Shown here: positions 54,158-64,000 of the stretch, piece after piece | Layout of the letters: every line of letters starts with the position of its first letter | Position numbering within the stretch: the stretch's first letter is position 1 | Assembly (NCBI GenBank): GCA_033060915.1 | Contig: CM065381.1 | Span: 31,295,836 to 31,359,835 of the forward strand | From: Euryodendron excelsum | Taxonomy: Eukaryota > Streptophyta > Magnoliopsida > Ericales > Pentaphylacaceae | DNA length: 64,000 nucleotides | Direction: 5' to 3' | The notes under the pieces: generated by a model | What the model was told of the DNA's origin: nothing | The model's input: the letters and a program-made list of their open reading frames with translations, nothing else | Databases searched by the model: none | Made by a program: the position numbers and the translations under genes

Positions 54158-54689
54158 ACTTCCAATGTGAGGAAAAGACTAGGGGCACAGCTATAGGGTG
54201 ATCTTCATCTGCAACAATTCAATGGTCATCATCATACTCGTGGAACGGGATATTGTCCCCCTCTAAAGGAGACTAAGCAAGAGTGTCAACCCAAAATCTA
54301 ACTATTAAGCAGCTGACAGTAATCAACAATTTACCATTCCTGCAAATCAGTTTAAATCCCAGAGGAGTCACTATCAAGCTTGTTCCACAAAAGAGATGCC
54401 TCGGCCCTAGGCATTGATCCCTCAACATGAGCTTATCTTTCTCAAGCAACATTAGATAAAAGTTGGTAAATTGGACTGCCTTTCATATTCCTAGACCTTA
54501 TAGGCCTTGGTAAAGCCTATAGGAAGAACCCCATGATTTTAACTTTTCAAAGTATCATGTAAATATCAAGTACATAACGGGCTAATATGAAATAAATGAC
54601 TCTTGATCATGAAATACTTTATTTGTCATGCTAAAATATTTTTTAGAAAAACAAAACTTGCAAGGTATCTAACGTTTGACATCTTTTGA
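54158..54689. other. Degraded pol region of the giant element
   Basis: Between the nested element and the integrase relic no motif could be matched with confidence. RT and RNase H would be expected around here and appear to be deleted. Confidence 0.4.
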
Positions 54690-55372
54690 CCCTAAAGACT
54701 TCTAGACATCCTTTACAAACTCGGCCTCTCTGACTCAATCATTACAGATTATGTAAGCATCCTTAACAATGACACAATATCAACAAACCTTCCGGATCAA
54801 TTTAACAATGACACTAGCAGATGGAACCATTGAAGCAGCAAAACAAAAAGCGTCTAGAGAATCTTTCTCAAGAAAAATGACTGCCACAAGGATTGACACA
54901 AGCAGTTATCCTTTGTGTTGATGACGTATAGAAGCTCAATCAAAATCTCAACTGGGCACCGTTATCCTCCTTGGTCTAAAGCAGCGAGGCAGTCCTTGTA
55001 AAAATTCTATCTCTCCAACTCTTTATGGGAATTCAACTCATTGAAGCAAACTGGGTCAAAAGCCGGCGTGAACAACTTTGTCTCCTAAAAGAAAAGAGAA
55101 TGGTAACCATCTACCATCCCAAATGATATTAAAAATGTATCGCCAGACCCTTCAACACAAACCCTACCAATTCAAAGAAGGTGATATTGTTCTTAAAAAA
55201 AAATTTCAACATTAGCAGAAAGTCAAAGGCAAGTTCGCCTGCAACTATGAATACGTGTTCTTAGTTCACAAAGTCATGTCAGGAAGAGCATTGATCCTAG
55301 CAGAGGTAGAAGAAGAAATCTTTGCAACACTCATCAACTCAAATTAGGTAAAGTACTACTATGTGTAATCGA
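54690..55372 (+). pseudogene. Tat/Ogre integrase relic
   Basis: Pieces in shifting frames: DSIITD (54732-54749, around the second catalytic Asp of the DDE core), GTIEAAKQKASRESFSRKMT near 54825, YRSSIKISTGHRYPPW near 54927, QLIEANWVKSRREQLCLL near 55030, then EGDIVLKK, GKFACNYEYVFLVHKVMSGR and ALILAEVEEE, ending VKYYYV near 55365. Order and wording match the integrase core end and C-terminal domain of Tat/Ogre elements (RGKFxPNWEGPYVV, KKYYV). Stops and frameshifts are frequent. Direction agrees with the flanking LTRs. Confidence 0.8.
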
Positions 55373-57585
55373 AAACTTTGACAGAGCAATGATAGCAATG
55401 GTTGAAATGAAGGGAGGCCCTTAATTCATCTACCTTACAGTTAAAAGCGTCTCATTACAAAACCCAGTTGAGCTGATTACTTTCCTTTGAAAAACCGGAA
55501 CTAATAATCATCGACCACAATGGGTTGAGAAAGAGTAAATAAAATAAGGGAAATAAAGAGTGGATACAGGTTTAAGGAGTGCCAAAAAAAAAGCATGAGT
55601 GAAAACCCGAAAAAGGTGGAGGCATGGCAAAATACAAAAACTGTCGACCTGGTGAAAGTCTATAAGAATACCATGGTGCAAAAGTAACAGTCTAGGATCG
55701 TAAAAAAAAAAAAGAAAAAGAAAGGAAAAAAAGGGGCAGACAAGATGTGAAGATGTAGCAAAAGAAGCATAAGAGTTGGGGGTATGTTTAAATCCAAAAG
55801 CAAAAAAGGAGAAATAAAGAATGAGCAGCAGTAACAAAGAGAGTTTAGCTGTCCAAGGTAATCATAGGTCTCAAAAACCCAAATAAAAGTAAAATGTTTT
55901 CGAGCTTTATCCCTTCCTTTCAAATACCCCATAACCAAGCCCACATTACAGTCCAAAATAACGACCTTTCGGATCAATCAATGCTATCATTGCTCTTCAG
56001 AGGAAGAAGATTAAACTAGGAAATGCTTTATCTAGCAGAAATTTCAACTTAGTTCTAGGCTCAATGTCAAAAGTAATATCAACAGACTACAACTAAAGTA
56101 GCGATTTCAATCAGCAATGGATTTCATCATCAATCGTTCTTCCAAATCAAAGCATTCAACATTCCTGTTCTTATAAGGCAAAGGGTCGTCTTCATTGGCA
56201 TCAACGAGTGAAATCAAGGGAAATTGCATGGTCTGAGGATATAGTGAAAACCCTTTGGGGCACTATGGATAAAAAAGTAGGGTCATGGCAAGATACAAAA
56301 CTACCAACGCAATGACAACCCAAAAACGGGCGCTGACATGCAAAAATGGTAGAACCAGCATATGTGAAAACGCACAAGGGCACGGGAGGCAAAAATGGTT
56401 TGAAAAAAAAAAAGAGAATAAGAAGAAGAAAGGTCAGCTCTTCAGATCAGCAATCCAAGTAACAACAACAAAACAAACCTCAACGAAGCAGTCAAGTCTC
56501 ATGCCTCAACAATAGGTTAAGGGGAGTCAAATAATGGAGAACCAGTATTGGTAACAAATTTTTACACTTAGCATGGTGAAGTAATGAACATTAATATCAT
56601 AAATCATTTATTAAGATTAGTCTGTTATATCTTGATATTTACTAATGAGGTACTAAGATAGGTACAAATTCAAGGGGCATCTCCCTAAGCTTTCTCAGGT
56701 CCTAAAGTGTCTTCGAACACAACGCTCTGAGGTCGTAGCCAAGGAAGTTCGGTAGCCATCTATTCAGAGCATAATCAACTAGAGCAGCCAATAGAGTTGG
56801 TCCAAGCAGCCTGAACCATGATATTGCCCTCCATAGCCAACAAGAAATAGAGAATGGGGCAACGGCCCACCCTCAACCTCCCAATCAAACTGGAAACAAT
56901 CTCCCAAGAAGCTATCGACCAAAGACAAATCAATGTCCTCTCCTTCAAATTCTAATGCAAGAATGCCACACGCACAAAGTAGTCTCCTAGGGTACTCCGC
57001 GCTCAATTTTGCCGAGAAGCCTCCTATCTAGTAGTTCTACCATGGCTCCCTCAACCTCAACCTCAACTTCAGCATCAGCTCCGACAATGGCACTCTCAGT
57101 ATCTCCAACAGCCTCATCTGGGGCATCTTCTATAGTAGCCCTAGCAAGGCCACCTTCTCCTCGTCAACAGCACTAGTCCTCTACTCAACCAAAGCAGACC
57201 TCATTATTGTCTCTAGTATAGATCATTGTCTCCTACATCAGCCACCCAAACAAGCCTCAGCTCAGACTCAACGTCAATCAATGTGATCATCCAAGCATGC
57301 CAATCCAAGCATGCCAATCATCCCAATTAGCCTCGACATCAACAACAGTAGTCCTCTCCTTAACCAAAGTAGCTCTCATCATCGTCAGTTCAACTTTTAG
57401 TCATATACCCCTCAACTCTTGACTCAGTCAGTAAGGTAATCTCTCATGCGTCAATCATCCTAAAGGTAAGGCGGAGGAAAAAGTAAGAACTCATTAACCT
57501 GAAGAATATGTAAGAAAAAAAAAAGGAAAAAAAGAAGGAAAAAAAAGATGAAAAAAAAAAAAAGAGAAGAAAAGAATCTCAAGTT
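55373..57585 (+). other. 3' non-coding region of the giant element
   Basis: Long untranslated 3' sequence, as is usual in Tat/Ogre elements. Motifs such as gtgaaaaccctttggggcac, catggcaagatacaaaact and aaaaacgggcgc (56240-56335) have diverged copies at 55590-55660. A-rich runs occur near 57510-57570. No gene recognised. Confidence 0.6.
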
Positions 57586-57589
57586 TTAA

Positions 57590-58060
57590 GTTGAAATGAA
57601 TTTTTTATATTGTTTCTTCAAAAAGTTTCAACTTTCAACTTCAAATGATTTTTCTAAACTTTCTCCTTCAAAAGATTTCAAAATTCAAGTCAAAGTATTT
57701 TTTTTAAGTCAAAACAAATTTCCAAAACATTTTTCTTTCAAAAAAAAAATCAAAAGTTTCAAGTTTCAAGTTAAAAAGAATTTCCTAAACGTTTTGCTTT
57801 AAAAAAAAAAAATCAAAAGTCTCGAGTCAAAATAAATTTTCTATACATCTTATCTTCAAAGAGTTCAAATTTTGAGTCAAAATAAATTTTCTATACATTT
57901 TGTCTTCAAAAATTCAAGTTTTAAGTCAAAAAGAATTTTCTATAGATTTTGTCTTCAAAAATTCAAGTTTCGAGTCAAAATGAATTTTCTAAACATTTTG
58001 CCTTCAAGTGATCATAGTTTCAAGTCAAAAACAAAATTCCTATACATTTTGTTCAAGTTC
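57590..58060. repeat. 49-50-bp tandem repeat before the 3' LTR
   Basis: About eight diverged copies of a unit with gaattttctatacattttgt and cttcaaaaattcaagttt. In the clearest part, unit starts fall at 57841, 57891, 57940 and 57989. Confidence 0.8.
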
Positions 58061-59338
58061 CAAATCAAAATAGTTTCTAAAATTTTTTCTTCTAAAAAGT
58101 TTATCTCAAAATCAATTCTAAGGTGTTTTAACCTTCTTTTTTCAAAGTTATTTCAAAATCAAAACTCAAAGTTCATTTTCAAAATGAATTCTCAAAAATT
58201 TTCACTCAAAATCCATCTCAAAGCTTTTCTAAGCTCTTTCTTCTAAAGGTTTCTATTCCAATCAAGTTTCAAGATTTTCTAAAAATTCTTCCTCCAAAAA
58301 AATCCTCTCCAGAATCAATTCTAAAAAATTTGCAAGGTTTCAATCTTCAAAAATTCCCCCTTCCAAAATTATATTAATTTCAAAGTTTTCTAAATCCCAA
58401 AATCCATTTTCAAAAATTTTCTAAGAGTTTCCCTCAAAAGTTTTACCCAAAATTTCATTTTCAAAATTTTCTAAGTTTTCCTTTCAATAGTTTACTTCTA
58501 GGACCCCCCGAGTTTCTCGGGGCCTTCTCTAGCAAAAAGGCTCCACATTCAAACGTTTTACCTCTTTTTCCTTCAAAAAGATTTCATTACAAAATTTTTA
58601 ACCCTCTCTTCATTTTCAAAAATTCTATCTAAGTTTTTTGGGGTCTTCTTTGCCAAAAAGGCCCTACCCTCGAAGTTTTTATCTCTTTTTCTTTGAAAAA
58701 TATTTTATTTCAAAATTTTTTTAATCTTTCCTCATTTTAAAAATTTTGTCCAAGATTTTCGGGGTCTTCTCCGTCAAAAAGGCCTACTCTCAAATGTTTT
58801 ATCTCTTTTTCCTATAAAAAAAAAAAAAAACATTTCTAGGGCTTCTCAAGCTTTATAGTTTAAAAGTTTCGTTTGAAAAAATGTTCCAAAATTTTTGAAA
58901 CTTTCTCCACAAAAAGTTTTATTCCAAAATTGAATTCTAGGTTTTCCAAACTCTTTCCTTAAAGGTTTCATTTCAAAATTCTAGGTTATCAAACTTTTTC
59001 TTCAAAAATTTTGCTCCAAGTCAATCTATTTCAGAAACGATTTCAAAATTATTTTAAGCAATCAACTTTAATTTCAAAATCATTTCAAAAATCATCTTCA
59101 ATTTCAAAGTATCAATTTTCAAAACCCCGAATCCATCTAAAAGAGCGTCATTCTGTTAGCCAGAATGTCGGTTCAGATTAATTTCCAAATCAAAATTCCA
59201 GACAATCCAGTTTTCAAACTCAAAATTTCAAATTCCAACTACTCCAATCTTCAAAAACCTTTTAATTCCATCCTTTCGATTGCCTCGTGGTCAACATGAG
59301 ACTTTTACTTTATCGTTTTCTGTCTTTGACAAGCAAAA
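58061..59338. other. T-rich low-complexity 3' region of the giant element
   Basis: Dominated by ttttcaaa/aaaattt words. A ggggtcttct(t/c)(t/c)gccaaaaa-type phrase recurs near 58530, 58650 and 58765 (step about 115-120 bases). No coding potential. Confidence 0.6.
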
Positions 59339-59357
59339 ACAGAAAAAGAGGGGCAGT
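59339..59357 (+). promoter_or_regulatory. Polypurine tract of the giant element
   Basis: acagaaaaagaggggcagt directly precedes the 3' LTR start TGTAAG. It marks the plus-strand priming site. Confidence 0.8.
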
Positions 59358-62300
59358 TGTAAGCACTCCATTTTTACCCGCTCGAACATCTCCAATCTAT
59401 TTGGACTCATATTCAAACTGACACAGACACATTCAAGTCCAAACCAGTTTTCCAAACTCAATTCAGCTAATCAATTGCTTCGCGGGCCCAATAGAGGCAA
59501 AATGACCAAATTGCCCTCGGGGCATTACTCGGTCCGTTTCCAGTTAGCACGTCTTCCTAGAGACGGTAAGTCCCCATTTCAATCTCAAATTCATTTCAAA
59601 TCCAATTCTAATCCAAATCAAATACGGCACGTCTTTTAAGAAAGTTGATCCCTCAAGCGGTAAGACCATCCAGTCTGACATGTTTTTCAAGAAAAATCTT
59701 CTGAATGGTAAGTCTCTTTAAACCCGTCGACCGAAATGGAATCCAAGTCCTTGAGATTGTAGAACGGTCCACCTTTGATGCCTGCTAGCCCGCCAATGCA
59801 GCATGTCCGTTATTTGGCACGTCTTTCAAGAAAGTTGATTCCTCAAACGATAAGTCCACCTAATAGCTTCCCGAGATCAGGCAGTCTCCGGAAGAACGCG
59901 AACCGTCAGAGTGACGAAAACACTCGCAAATAGGTCGACATTAGGAATTGCTAACAAACCCGTATGTCACAGGACCGAACTCGCCTCTTGGCCGTGACAC
60001 GTTTACCAAAGGACGAGATACCTTTGGAAACGAACTTGTCACAAACCGTCAGAGTGATGGAAACACTCAAAACTCATGTCAACACCAGTGCTTGCTAGCC
60101 CACTCCGGTGAAAAATGACCAAGCAGCCCCTTGGGCCTTTTTCAGCGTGCTTCTCAAGAAAGTACCTAAGTCCTCAGAGTGGTAAGTCTACCTTTTCAAG
60201 ATTGTCCCAAAGACGATCCGGCATATTCAATTGCCTTCTAGTCAGTTCTGGACCAATTCTGGGACCATTCGGTCAAAATGACCATTTTGCCCCTAGGCAT
60301 CTAAGCGCCTCCGAGAACTACACTGGCTCTGGGTATCAAACCGGTTATTTCTCGGGGATCCTTCTAATAGTATTCTCAATCTTATGGCACCTTTCCAGAT
60401 CATTCAATGTCTATTCCGGCAAACCCGGTGTAAAATGACTGTTTTGCCCCTAGTGGGCCGGTCACCCTGTCCAACCACACCGACTTTGGATACCGGTAAC
60501 CTTCCGAAACATTCTAAATAATGTTCCTAACCTTCAAGTCTTCTTTTGGGACATTCCAAGTCCATTCCGGTGATTTTCTGATCTAGTTAATTGTTTTGCC
60601 TCTAATGGCTCGTCAACCACTTCAACTACGACATTGTTTTTCAAGTTCGTCACCCCCGAGACACTATTTCAAGGGTTTCTACCCATTTTCGGGTTTCTGG
60701 ACCATTCCCAGCCTCTTAAAACATTCCTGGACCTTCCGAAATTACTCGTAGTGGAGCTAAGCCAAAAATTACATGGTAGTCACTAGTACAGGCGCCCAAA
60801 TCTTTTGCCTTGCATATCAAGGGTCGAAAGATACGTTTCTTGTTACCCTTAAAACTTTCCTAAGTGGTTGGCATCACTAGCAGTGGCACTAAGCCAAAAA
60901 TTGGCCTGGCGCCACTCCTAGTGGTGCTAGTAGAAAATTTGCCCTAGCGTCACTGCAACAAGTGCAAGGCTAATCTTGTATTTATAAATATAGAGCTTCC
61001 ATCTACATGAAAAGGATCTGCAAACTCAGTTCAAAAACTTTACCTTTCAAAATACAAAGCTCGAAGTCTCTTCAAAACCTTAGCCTCTCTAGTCTCTTCA
61101 AACCCTATCCTCCATATACTTAACCCTAACACCTATACACACTCCATACACTCATACATAAGCCTCCATTAAAGACTCAAAGTGCTATAACTTGGAAGCT
61201 CTCGAGGATCAAGTAAAACAAAACAAGTGTAGCAAGCAAGACAAGAAGAGGATAAGGTAGGTTCTCTCTTTATGTTTATCTAATTTCCCCCTCTCTTCTT
61301 CCTTCTAACCCACTTGGGTTTTATTCTATTTTCATCCCCTATTTTCTACCTCCCTTTCTTGCATGTTTGAAACAAGGGATTCCCCGATTCATATGTAGGA
61401 AGGATTGTTGAAAGTCACCGTGTCGGGAGCTTTCTTCTTGTTCAACTTTAAACCCTGTGGATTTGACCTCCTTGATTATGTGATAAAGCCAACCTTGTAT
61501 GTTCACAACCTTATTTGCATTTTGCATGTCATATTCATACATCACTTCAAAACTTGTTTTCAAAGTGGTTTTCAAAACTTGCATTAAAATTCTCTTTCAA
61601 ACTTACATTCAAAATATCTTTTTCAAAATATTGTTTTTATAAACAAAATCTTAAAGTGATTCTAGTCATTCCATGGTTAGAGTTATTTTACGAAAATGTT
61701 ATATTGATTATGGCCATTATGGTCTATATTTTGGGTGTAAACCCTAAATTGCTTTTCATCAAAACCACCATTTTAAGATGATTCTAGCCATTCTATGATT
61801 AGAATTGTTTTAGAAAAGTGTGATATTCAATGTGATCATATTGGTCTATATTTCAAAACCATGTTGTTTTCAAAACTACCAACTTAGAGTGATTCTAATC
61901 TCTTCATAGTTAGAATCGTTTTAGGAAAGTAAGACATTTAAAAGATCTCAAAAGTCCATATCCAAACTCCTTTCCAAATTGCTTTTTAAGTTCTTTTCCA
62001 AAAACTCTCTTGAAGCCCCTTTTCAAAATTGCTTTCAAAATACTTTCTAAAAGCTCTATTTAAAAATTCACTTTTTAAAAACTCTTTTCAATTCTCTTCC
62101 TAGAAACTCTCTCCAAAGATCTCTTTTCTAAAAACTCTTTTTCTTAGAGTCTAAGTCAAGCCATAGATGCCATGGTTAGGAAACCTTAATTCTCTTTCCT
62201 ACAAACATGACTTTCTCTTTTGCTTCAAACCGTAAGTTTCCAAAATCTCTTTTTCTACACTAAATCATAGCTTTACAAATCCTAAATTTTGAAGACTCAA

Positions 62301-63933
62301 CCTTTCCAATTTCATGTCAAGTCCAATCTTACCATTTAGAAAACTAAATCAAATCCTTCAATTTTAGAAACCGCATCAAATCATCTATTTTTCAAAATAA
62401 AATCTAATCTTTTACTTTAGGAAATAGGAATCAAATCTTTCTTAATTCAGACATTTTCTAATCACAACCTTTCTAAATTTCAAAACTTTCCAAATTCCAA
62501 ATCTTTCCAAAGTTGAAATCCTTCTAAATCCAAGACTTTCCGAAAATGAAACTTTCTTAAAATGAAACTTTCCTAAAATCAATACTTTCCTAATTTGGCA
62601 TTTTCCTAAAATGAAACTTTCTTATTTTGAAACATTCCTAATTCAAAGCTTTTCAAAGGCCAACCTTCCCTAAACCCAAACTCTCTAAATCATTCCAAGT
62701 CAAGTGCTTTTCAAATTAAATCAAATCTCTTTTCAAATCTTCCTTAAATCTAACCTTTTCTAATTCGATCCTTTCCAAAATCCAACTTTCTAAAATCAAA
62801 CCTTTCAAATCTAAATCAAATTTTCCTAAGTCGATTACATGTTCCAACCCTAGGAGACCTAAACCCTAGTTCAACCCTAATCCCAAGTTAGGAAGCTTCA
62901 ACCATTTTCTAAAATTCCTTTCTAAACCAAGATGGTTTTTTTAACTTCAATTTAAGTCAAAATGTTATCAAAACTCAACTCAATATTTCCAAATCAAAGT
63001 CCAATTCTATGTCCAAGTTTTCTTTCAAATCAAATCTCAATTTCAAGTCTTCTATTCCAAGTTCAAATCAAATCCTTTTTCAAATCAAACTCTTTCCTAA
63101 ATCAAATCTTTTCAAATCAATCTTTTCAAACCTAAAAGTGTCTATTTTCAATCGAACTCTTGTCTGAACTACGACTGACCTGTTCCCAAAAAGGGATACG
63201 TAGGCAACCCTCATGGGTGCGGTCACAACCTTTTTTAAACTTTCAATTCTACAACCTTTTTCAAACTTTTAATTCCATGATCTATATCAAGTTTCTAATT
63301 CTAAAATCTATTTTCAAATCTCCAATTCTAATATCTAAAACCTTCTTTCCAATTTCAAATCAAGTCTTTCTTTCAATTCTATTTCCAGAATCAAAACATT
63401 TTCCTTGCACTTACATATCATGCATCATATAGTTGTTTTCTAAATTGGGTAGTATTGGACATTTATTAATCAAAGATTCCAAATGAGTGAACATAGGGTG
63501 AATAGGTATGTAGATACCGCAAGGGCGGGGTAGGGTGATGGCTTAGTGCGTCTTCCCTACACTAACCAACCTCTAAACCTATATCAGTATTTTCAAAAAT
63601 CAAAATAAAGTTATTTTCAAAAAGGGCTTAAATGTTTCTAAAGGTTGCCAAACAAGCTATTTTCTTAAAAACCCCCTCTTGTGGAAGTTTTTGAAATCTT
63701 TTCAAAAACCCTAAATGTAATATTCGGATCGTGCTTAGTTTTAGGTAACCTAACTCACTTTAATCAATTTAGGTGATGACTCCAAACCTTTTCTAAAATA
63801 CCTTAATCAAATCAATTTACAATTCAAACCTAGTCACACTTATTCTTCTAGGAGGATGAGTTCTAACGAGAGAACACTGTGTTTTTCCCACTTGTGGGTA
63901 TTTTCCTTGAGTGCGAAAAATTGGGGCATGACA
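59358..63933 (+). mobile_element. 3' LTR of the giant element (copy C)
   Basis: From TGTAAGCACTCCATTTTTAC to gcatgaca, 4576 bases and uninterrupted, so it is the best reference for this family's LTR. Landmarks are TATAAATA at 60983, the candidate donor at 61257, caccgtgtcggg at about 61417, gatacgtaggcaaccc at about 63195 and aagggcggggtagggtgatg at about 63522. The following ATAGC resembles the ACAGC before LTR A. Confidence 0.85.
60983..60990 (+). promoter_or_regulatory. TATA box of LTR copy C
   Basis: TATAAATA at the same relative place as in the other two full LTRs. Confidence 0.7.
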
Positions 63934-64000
63934 ATAGCAAGCATCCTAAGGAGGTAGACTACTTAGTGACCTTATAAAAGTAAGATAATGACGGATTACG

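Larger units (their letters stand above)
35317..63933 (+). mobile_element. Giant Tat/Ogre-like Ty3/gypsy element with two nested insertions
   Basis: Order on the plus strand: 5' LTR (35317-44687, interrupted by a solo LTR), tRNA-Arg-type PBS (44690), leader, protease-region relic (46730-47037), a nested Athila-like element (47038-54157), integrase relic (54690-55372), long 3' non-coding part, PPT (59339-59357) and 3' LTR (59358-63933). Flanks ACAGC (35312-35316) and ATAGC (63934-63938) agree at four of five bases, a plausible aged target duplication. Without nested insertions it would be about 16.2 kb. Reverse transcriptase and RNase H are not found. Lineage is inferred from the PBS, the very long LTRs, the GATACGTAGGCA block and the integrase C-terminus. 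Confidence 0.78.

Noticed and set aside
55508..55977. Overlapping minus-strand ORFs of 105-109 codons, Phe/Leu-rich
   Set aside because: Antisense to the A-rich 3' region of the giant element; membrane-like composition is an artefact of poly-A/T.
57872..58246. 124-codon plus-strand ORF
   Set aside because: Translation of the 49-bp tandem repeat and low-complexity sequence.

Overview
This is nuclear DNA from a flowering plant, probably a woody eudicot. It is AT-rich, contains one intron-split host gene, and is otherwise dominated by nested, decayed transposable elements. There are no bacterial features, no CRISPR arrays and no recognisable rRNA or tRNA genes. Species cannot be assigned from the sequence.

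Layout. 1-6.2 kb: remains of a Sirevirus-like Ty1/copia element on the minus strand (LTR, PBS, gag pseudogene, purine-rich tracts), next to the 3' part of a Ty3/gypsy LTR with its PBS. 6.2-8.1 kb: spacer and upstream region of the host gene, including a 28-bp-arm hairpin. 8.13-24.2 kb: an ankyrin-repeat/PGG-domain membrane protein gene (ACD6/ITN1-like) in four exons, with introns swollen by hAT remnants, a TIR element carrying a tRNA-derived SINE, and a decayed gypsy LTR. Exon 3 has a one-base frameshift in an A run, so this allele may be broken. 24.2-27.1 kb: a degraded tandem paralogue of the same gene and a hAT transposase relic. 27.1-31.2 kb: a 4.1-kb non-autonomous CACTA element with 3-bp target duplication that has captured several exons and introns of a receptor-like cytoplasmic kinase. 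32.4-33.4 kb: a Ty1/copia gag-protease-integrase relic on the minus strand.

33.4-63.9 kb: four LTR copies of one Tat/Ogre-like Ty3/gypsy family. The central structure is a giant element (35317-63933) with a 5' LTR, a tRNA-Arg-type PBS, protease and integrase relics, a polypurine tract and a 3' LTR. A 5.26-kb solo LTR of the same family sits inside its 5' LTR with a perfect 5-bp duplication (CATGG). A 7.1-kb Athila-like non-autonomous element sits in its pol region. That Athila-like element carries an intact 403-codon ORF that I cannot assign to gag, protease, RT or integrase. It is the best candidate here for something undescribed.

The only likely host product is the ankyrin/PGG protein. Everything else records transposition, recombination and decay. 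Boundaries of LTRs with TG/CA ends, PBS and PPT were read directly. Lineage names rest on remembered family hallmarks and were not checked by database search.
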